Assembly (NCBI RefSeq): GCF_902806685.2
Contig: NC_048539.1
Span: forward strand, 5,964,501-6,028,500
Length of the DNA: 64,000 bases
Reading direction: 5' to 3'
Source of the DNA: Maniola hyperantus
Lineage: Eukaryota; Arthropoda; Insecta; Lepidoptera; Nymphalidae
In this document: piece after piece, positions 59,901 through 64,000 of the stretch
Layout of the letters: each line of letters begins with the position of its first letter
Position numbering within the stretch: the first letter of the stretch is position 1
Program-made: the position numbers and the translations under genes
The notes under the pieces: generated by a model
What the model was told of the DNA's origin: nothing
Databases searched by the model: none
The model's input: the letters and a program-made list of their open reading frames with translations, nothing else

Positions 59901-61499
59901 TATTATAATAATGTCAATGAACAGATAGTTAGTTCACACACCATACTTATGCACTATGTAGTAATTCTGCCATCCGGAGCTAGAGGTCTGAATACCGGTC
60001 TAGACTGTCCCTGTTTTTTCTTACAGACACAGTACCCAGCAATCATTTTATTGTGTAAGCAAGCTATGCATTCTAAAATAAACTATAATACATACTTTTT
60101 AAATAGTAGGTACTTATAGCTGCAACACGAGACTCGAAAATAGAAAGTTTTTATAGCATTCGCAAGTCTCATAACACTTACTGGGGATTCTATAGATAAA
60201 ATAGTCCTACATTAATTCTGCATATCTAGATAATTGGAAACCCGCATAGATTTGGTGCTCATGCATTTCATTTCTAGGTAGGTTCGTATTATTACAGTAC
60301 ACGACAGTTAGGGAACTTCTAACAAAAAGTCGAAGCATCGACGTCACTGGCAGGGTCAAATGTTAGTACATACATTTAACACAGGTAGCCCTAAAGTAGA
60401 CCTATTTTCTATGATTTCACGTCACAATAGCCTACCTTATATTTGACGTATCATCGATTCAGAATCAAACCGAGAGTTCCCTCACTCTAGTTCACTCTGT
60501 TATTATGGCTTGACATTTTATAAATCTTGCAAACCAACTAACGGAACAGCTGTCAGATCAGGATTCAGGAAATCTATTTCTTCCAAGCTAGCTTACGTGT
60601 TTCTATATTCAATCTATCTATCTCGAAGTTGGTAACTTAGGTACCTAACAACGTTGTTATTTCGCAGAAAAGACCATATAATTTTTGAAAAAATCAAGCC
60701 GAGTAACCTTATCGACAGGATTAGTAGATTGAATTTAGGAACCACAGATTAGGGATCAGACATTAGAAGGTAATCGCAAATCGCAGAAAATTCCGAGAAA
60801 AGCGTAAGCGCTTTGCTCGACGCTTTAGTGCTCTAAAATTTAGTTCTTCATTTGTACCATGGTATCATTGTTAGTCCGCCGCAAGAACGTCCAATACGCC
60901 ATGCGTTGAACGTCGCTTACGTTTTTATGCGAGAAGCGTCTTATTTACATTTCATGTCAGCTGAGGAAAAATAGATTGTAGCTAGTACCATAACTACGCA
61001 GATGAATCACCTTACAAACTTCCTGCTTTAAATAGATACCTCCTAAAATTATACGGGTTCTCCTAGCCTACAAGCCTACAGCCTACTGCAGCTTTGCTCG
61101 GGTGTATTACTGAAAATCTTTTCTAAGTGAGGATCTACGTTTTAAACATACCTGTATGAAAAAACTCTAAAGTTTTTAGACCGAGCTATTGAAATTATAC
61201 GTTAATATGTCAGTTTATCGATTTATATTATAAATATCACAGTAGGTATCTGAATCTGAGCAATAAGGCCGCCTTTAAATACAAATGTTTTAAGTTTTTA
61301 GTTTATTTTTTGTCTTGGTTATTTCATGTTTTGTGTGCAATAAAATTTTCTATATCTATCACAGATTTTATTTTAGTTCCAAAATTCGACTCATGTCATC
61401 TTGTTTTTGAAAAGTACTCATAAAAGCCAATTAAATGAGGCTAAAGATTTTCTTGCCATTTCTTGCCATGTGCCATCAGAGAGTTTCAATATCCACCTC

Positions 61500-61668
61500 C
61501 CACTAGGTATAGCGGCAATAGAAATATAAATTCTGTGAAAATTTATACTCTTTAACTATTACAGTTCACGAGATACAGCCCGCTGACAGACAGACGGACG
61601 GACGGACGGACAGCGGAGTAGTAATATTGTTAGCACCCTTCGGGTAGGAAACCCTACGAAGCTTTTAA
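61500..61668 (-). repeat. GGGTTCCGT family fragment, minus
   Basis: AGCGGCAATAGAAATATAAA, CCCGCTGACAGACAGACGG with a GGAC run, and CACCCTTCGGGTAGGAAACC. Confidence 0.58.
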
Positions 61669-61696
61669 AAAGTCCACTTTGATAGATATTCCAAAC

Positions 61697-61927
61697 TCTA
61701 TAATATATCTATAAGGAAAAGCTGACTGACTGACTGACTGACTGACTGATCTATCAACGCACAGCTCAAACTACTGCACGGATCGGGCTGAAATTTGGTA
61801 TGCCGATAGCTATTATAACGTAGACATCCGTTAAGAAAGAATTTTTGAAAATTCAATCCCTAAAGGGGCAAAACAGGGGTTTGAAATTTGTGCAGTCCAC
61901 GCGGACCAAGTAGCGGTAATAAGCTAG
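61697..61927 (+). mobile_element. Helitron-like element in intron 3
   Basis: CTGA run, ACGCACAGCTC body and AAGCTAG|T end. Opposite in orientation to the copy at 46166. Confidence 0.72.
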
Positions 61928-62223
61928 TAGGTATATATACGACTAATTATTATGCATAGTATTATGTCCAATTCCAAGTACATAGCTATCTTTGTTGATG
62001 TCGTAAAATGTTTTCAGTAGCGGCATATGATGGTCGTTATTGCGATTTAATTAATGATGATTTATTACTTCGGCTATGACTAACGAGTTTATTTAGGAGG
62101 AATATCCATATGGAATGCAACTGATGTCATAAACAGATTTACCAACGAAACCGTATAATTTTAGGTTCAAACAGACATGTTTAATTAACTATTTTACTAG
62201 TTGTAAAATTATTTTAGAACTAA

Positions 62224-62770
62224 ATGATGCCCGCGACTTGGTCCGCGTGGATTTAGGTTTTGTAAAGCCGGTGGGAACTGTTTGATTTTCTGGGATAAAA
62301 CTGTTCTTTATTCCGGAAAATCAAAGAGTTTTTGCCAGACAGCCTTAAATTTTAACAATTTATTAAACTTTTAAGTGTGTCTGGCACCACCAGGGTTGCC
62401 ACCATATTAAGTATCTGGCAATGCATGACGTGATTTTTTATACTATTCCGAAGAAAATATAAAAAATAGACTTAATATTACCTGTTATCTCCCAAAACCA
62501 CCATGATCTAAACTTCATAGTCGCTGATCGTCCCTCCCTGTGGCAGGGACTGAGAAACTTTCAGCTTTTATAAAATAACGGAGGTCTAGCACGCGCTGAC
62601 TCTTAGTCCATTAGGTTTGTGTCCAGGATGCAAGCTATCGCTACGCCAAAATCAAGATCAGTTCAGCGGTTTAGTGGTGATAGGGTAAGAAAATAAACCG
62701 ACAGACTCGCATTTATGATAAATATAGGTAGACCGTATAGTATAAGTACAATAGGTATGGATTATTTTTG
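62224..62770 (-). mobile_element. Helitron-like element, minus, split by another repeat
   Basis: The right end GCCCGCGACTTGGTCCGCG is at 62229. The body stops at about 62335, where the CATGACGTGA element begins, and resumes near 62615 (GTCCAGGATGCAAGCTATCG), ending in GACAGACTCGCATTTATGAT. Confidence 0.5.
62336..62614 (+). repeat. CATGACGTGA-family element nested in a Helitron-like element
   Basis: GCCAGACAGCC...GTGTCTGGC inverted ends, GGCAATGCATGACGTGATT and GAGGTCTAGCACGCGCTGAC. Sits inside 62224-62770. Confidence 0.58.
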
Positions 62771-62999
62771 GAAATGAAATTACACAATTTAAATTTTGCC
62801 CATGACGGTTTTGTTACCGTCGCGATGTTTACCACTGTATTTTGTCGCTTAAGAAATATTGCCGGGTGAAATCATTTTTAGAGGACAAATCAATTTGTTT
62901 AACTTCAGCGCATTAATGTTAAACTTAATAAACTTATAAAATGCAAAATTTTACATTACCTGCCTTTAGATAACGGATTTATATTAAATCTCATATTGG

Positions 63000-63151
63000 G
63001 GCCGATTCTCTTGTACACAATCTCTAAACTAAACTAAATTAACGGTTCTAAACCTAGTGCTATCCTTTTAGCAACATTATGAAAGGGATAGCAATAGATT
63101 TAGACGTGTCATTTTAGTTTAGTTTAGAGGTTGTGTACAACGGAATCAGCC
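63000..63151. mobile_element. MITE with ~38-bp inverted ends
   Basis: GGCCGATTCTCTTGTACACA then ATCTCTAAACTAAAC, against GTTTAGTTTAGAGGTTGTGT then ACAACGGAATCAGC. Confidence 0.66.
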
Positions 63152-63178
63152 ACAATGGGATACTATACTTTACTAAAA

Positions 63179-63384
63179 TCTTCTAAATATACAAAACAAG
63201 GTGACTGACTGACTGACTGATCTATCAACGCACACCTCAAACTACTGGACGGATCGGGCTGAAATTTGGCATGCAGAAAGCTATTTTTTTTTTGAGGGGG
63301 TCATTTATTCAATGAGGGGTTTCAAAACTTTAGGGGTTTGAAATTCGTGTAGTCCACGCGGACGAAATCGCGAGCATAAGCTAG
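63179..63384 (+). mobile_element. Helitron-like element in intron 3
   Basis: A|TCTTCTAAATATAC start, CTGA run, part of the body replaced by a T-run and GAGGGG, hairpin GTCCACGCGGAC, AAGCTAG|T end. Confidence 0.7.
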
Positions 63385-63578
63385 TAACTTATAAAGTTTA
63401 TAGTAGACTGGCTGAAATATCTAGGTTACGCATAAGTAGGTGGGATAGTGAAAACCTTGAAATCCGATACGAAGTTTAGAAGTCATAATTATGCAAATAC
63501 ACGTACTTAGGCGGATTGTGACTTGTTATACTTGTATCATTATTGACATCTCATAGATTGGTCGATGGAGAATAATAT

Positions 63579-63757
63579 TCATCATCATGATCAACCCACC
63601 CGCCGCGCCGGCTTACTACAAAGCCTGAGTCTCCTGTCAGAATCAGAAGGGTTTTGGCCATAGTCTCCCACGCTGGCCTAATACGGATTGGTAGACTTCA
63701 TACCTTTGAGAACATTATGGAGAACTCTCAGGCATACAGGTTTCCTCACGATGCTTA
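63579..63757 (-). repeat. SINE, 3' part, minus orientation
   Basis: Begins TTCATCATCATGATCAACCC and ends AGGTTTCCTCACGATG, the reverse complement of the usual SINE body. Confidence 0.6.
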
Positions 63758-64000
63758 GAATAATATTATAAGCTATTAATTTTAAAATATGTGACCATCT
63801 TTTGTACCCTACTTGAGCAAATAAAAGTTATTGATTGCTTGTTTGTTTGAAAATAATTGTCAATCTGTCTCCGATTTAGAGTTTTCTATAAGGAAATATT
63901 TTGCATATATTGTTTTCAAAATGCATTCGAAGGGTGAACACATATTCTATTGTCAGTATGTCAAGTATTAAGTGGAATAAGTCCACAAATGACCTTTTTG

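Larger units (their letters stand above)
59510..64000 (+). other. Start of intron 3, open at the window edge
   Basis: Begins with a good GTAAAC donor. Between 59510 and 61490 there is only an inverted fragment of the CATGACGTGA family (59799-59900) and AT-rich unique sequence. Further right are repeat copies at 61500, 61697, 62224, 62336, 63000, 63179 and 63579, listed separately. The final 240 bases hold nothing recognisable. Confidence 0.55.

Overview
This window looks like nuclear DNA from a butterfly or moth (Lepidoptera). The sequence is AT-rich and intron-dominated, with no bacterial-style gene packing. It is full of short interspersed elements of types I associate with lepidopteran genomes. 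These are Helitron-like elements with A|TC...CTAG|T ends, CTGA microsatellites and a GTCC-ACGC-GGAC hairpin; tRNA-derived SINEs with A and B boxes; GC-rich terminal-inverted-repeat MITEs; and an RTE-type LINE tail. The species cannot be named from what I can see.

Only one protein-coding gene can be supported, on the + strand. Its coding exon 1 (31417-31958) opens the protein with a disordered, Arg/Ser-rich stretch. A 63-nt exon 2 (52659-52721) and a 98-nt exon 3 (59412-59509) follow. All three have good GT/AG sites and compatible phases, giving 234 complete codons plus one split codon. The gene continues past the right edge. A 5'UTR acceptor is likely at 31265|31266. A CpG-rich segment near 11350-11638, ending in a GTAAGA donor, may be a far-upstream first exon, but this is tentative. 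The protein family is not recognised.

Layout: 1-11 kb is intergenic or upstream DNA with Helitron-like elements, SINE pieces and nested repeats (4.9-6.25 kb). 11.3-11.7 kb is the candidate promoter island. 11.7-31.2 kb is repeat-rich and is either intergenic or the 5'UTR intron. 31.3-32.0 kb is exon 1. 32-52.6 kb is intron 1. 52.7 kb is exon 2. 52.7-59.4 kb is intron 2, most of it a recent 4,470-bp LTR-type insertion. 59.4-59.5 kb is exon 3. 59.5-64 kb is the next intron.

The most notable object is the insertion at 54852-59321. It has two 913-bp direct terminal repeats that look identical, a 4-bp AGTG target duplication, and a minus-strand primer-binding-site candidate complementary to the 3' part of a tRNA-Leu. 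Its interior has no gag/pol. It carries a duplicated CGGCCAA-plus-hairpin module whose two copies have different stems but the same loop. Its 3' boundary is 90 nt upstream of the exon 3 acceptor of the host gene.
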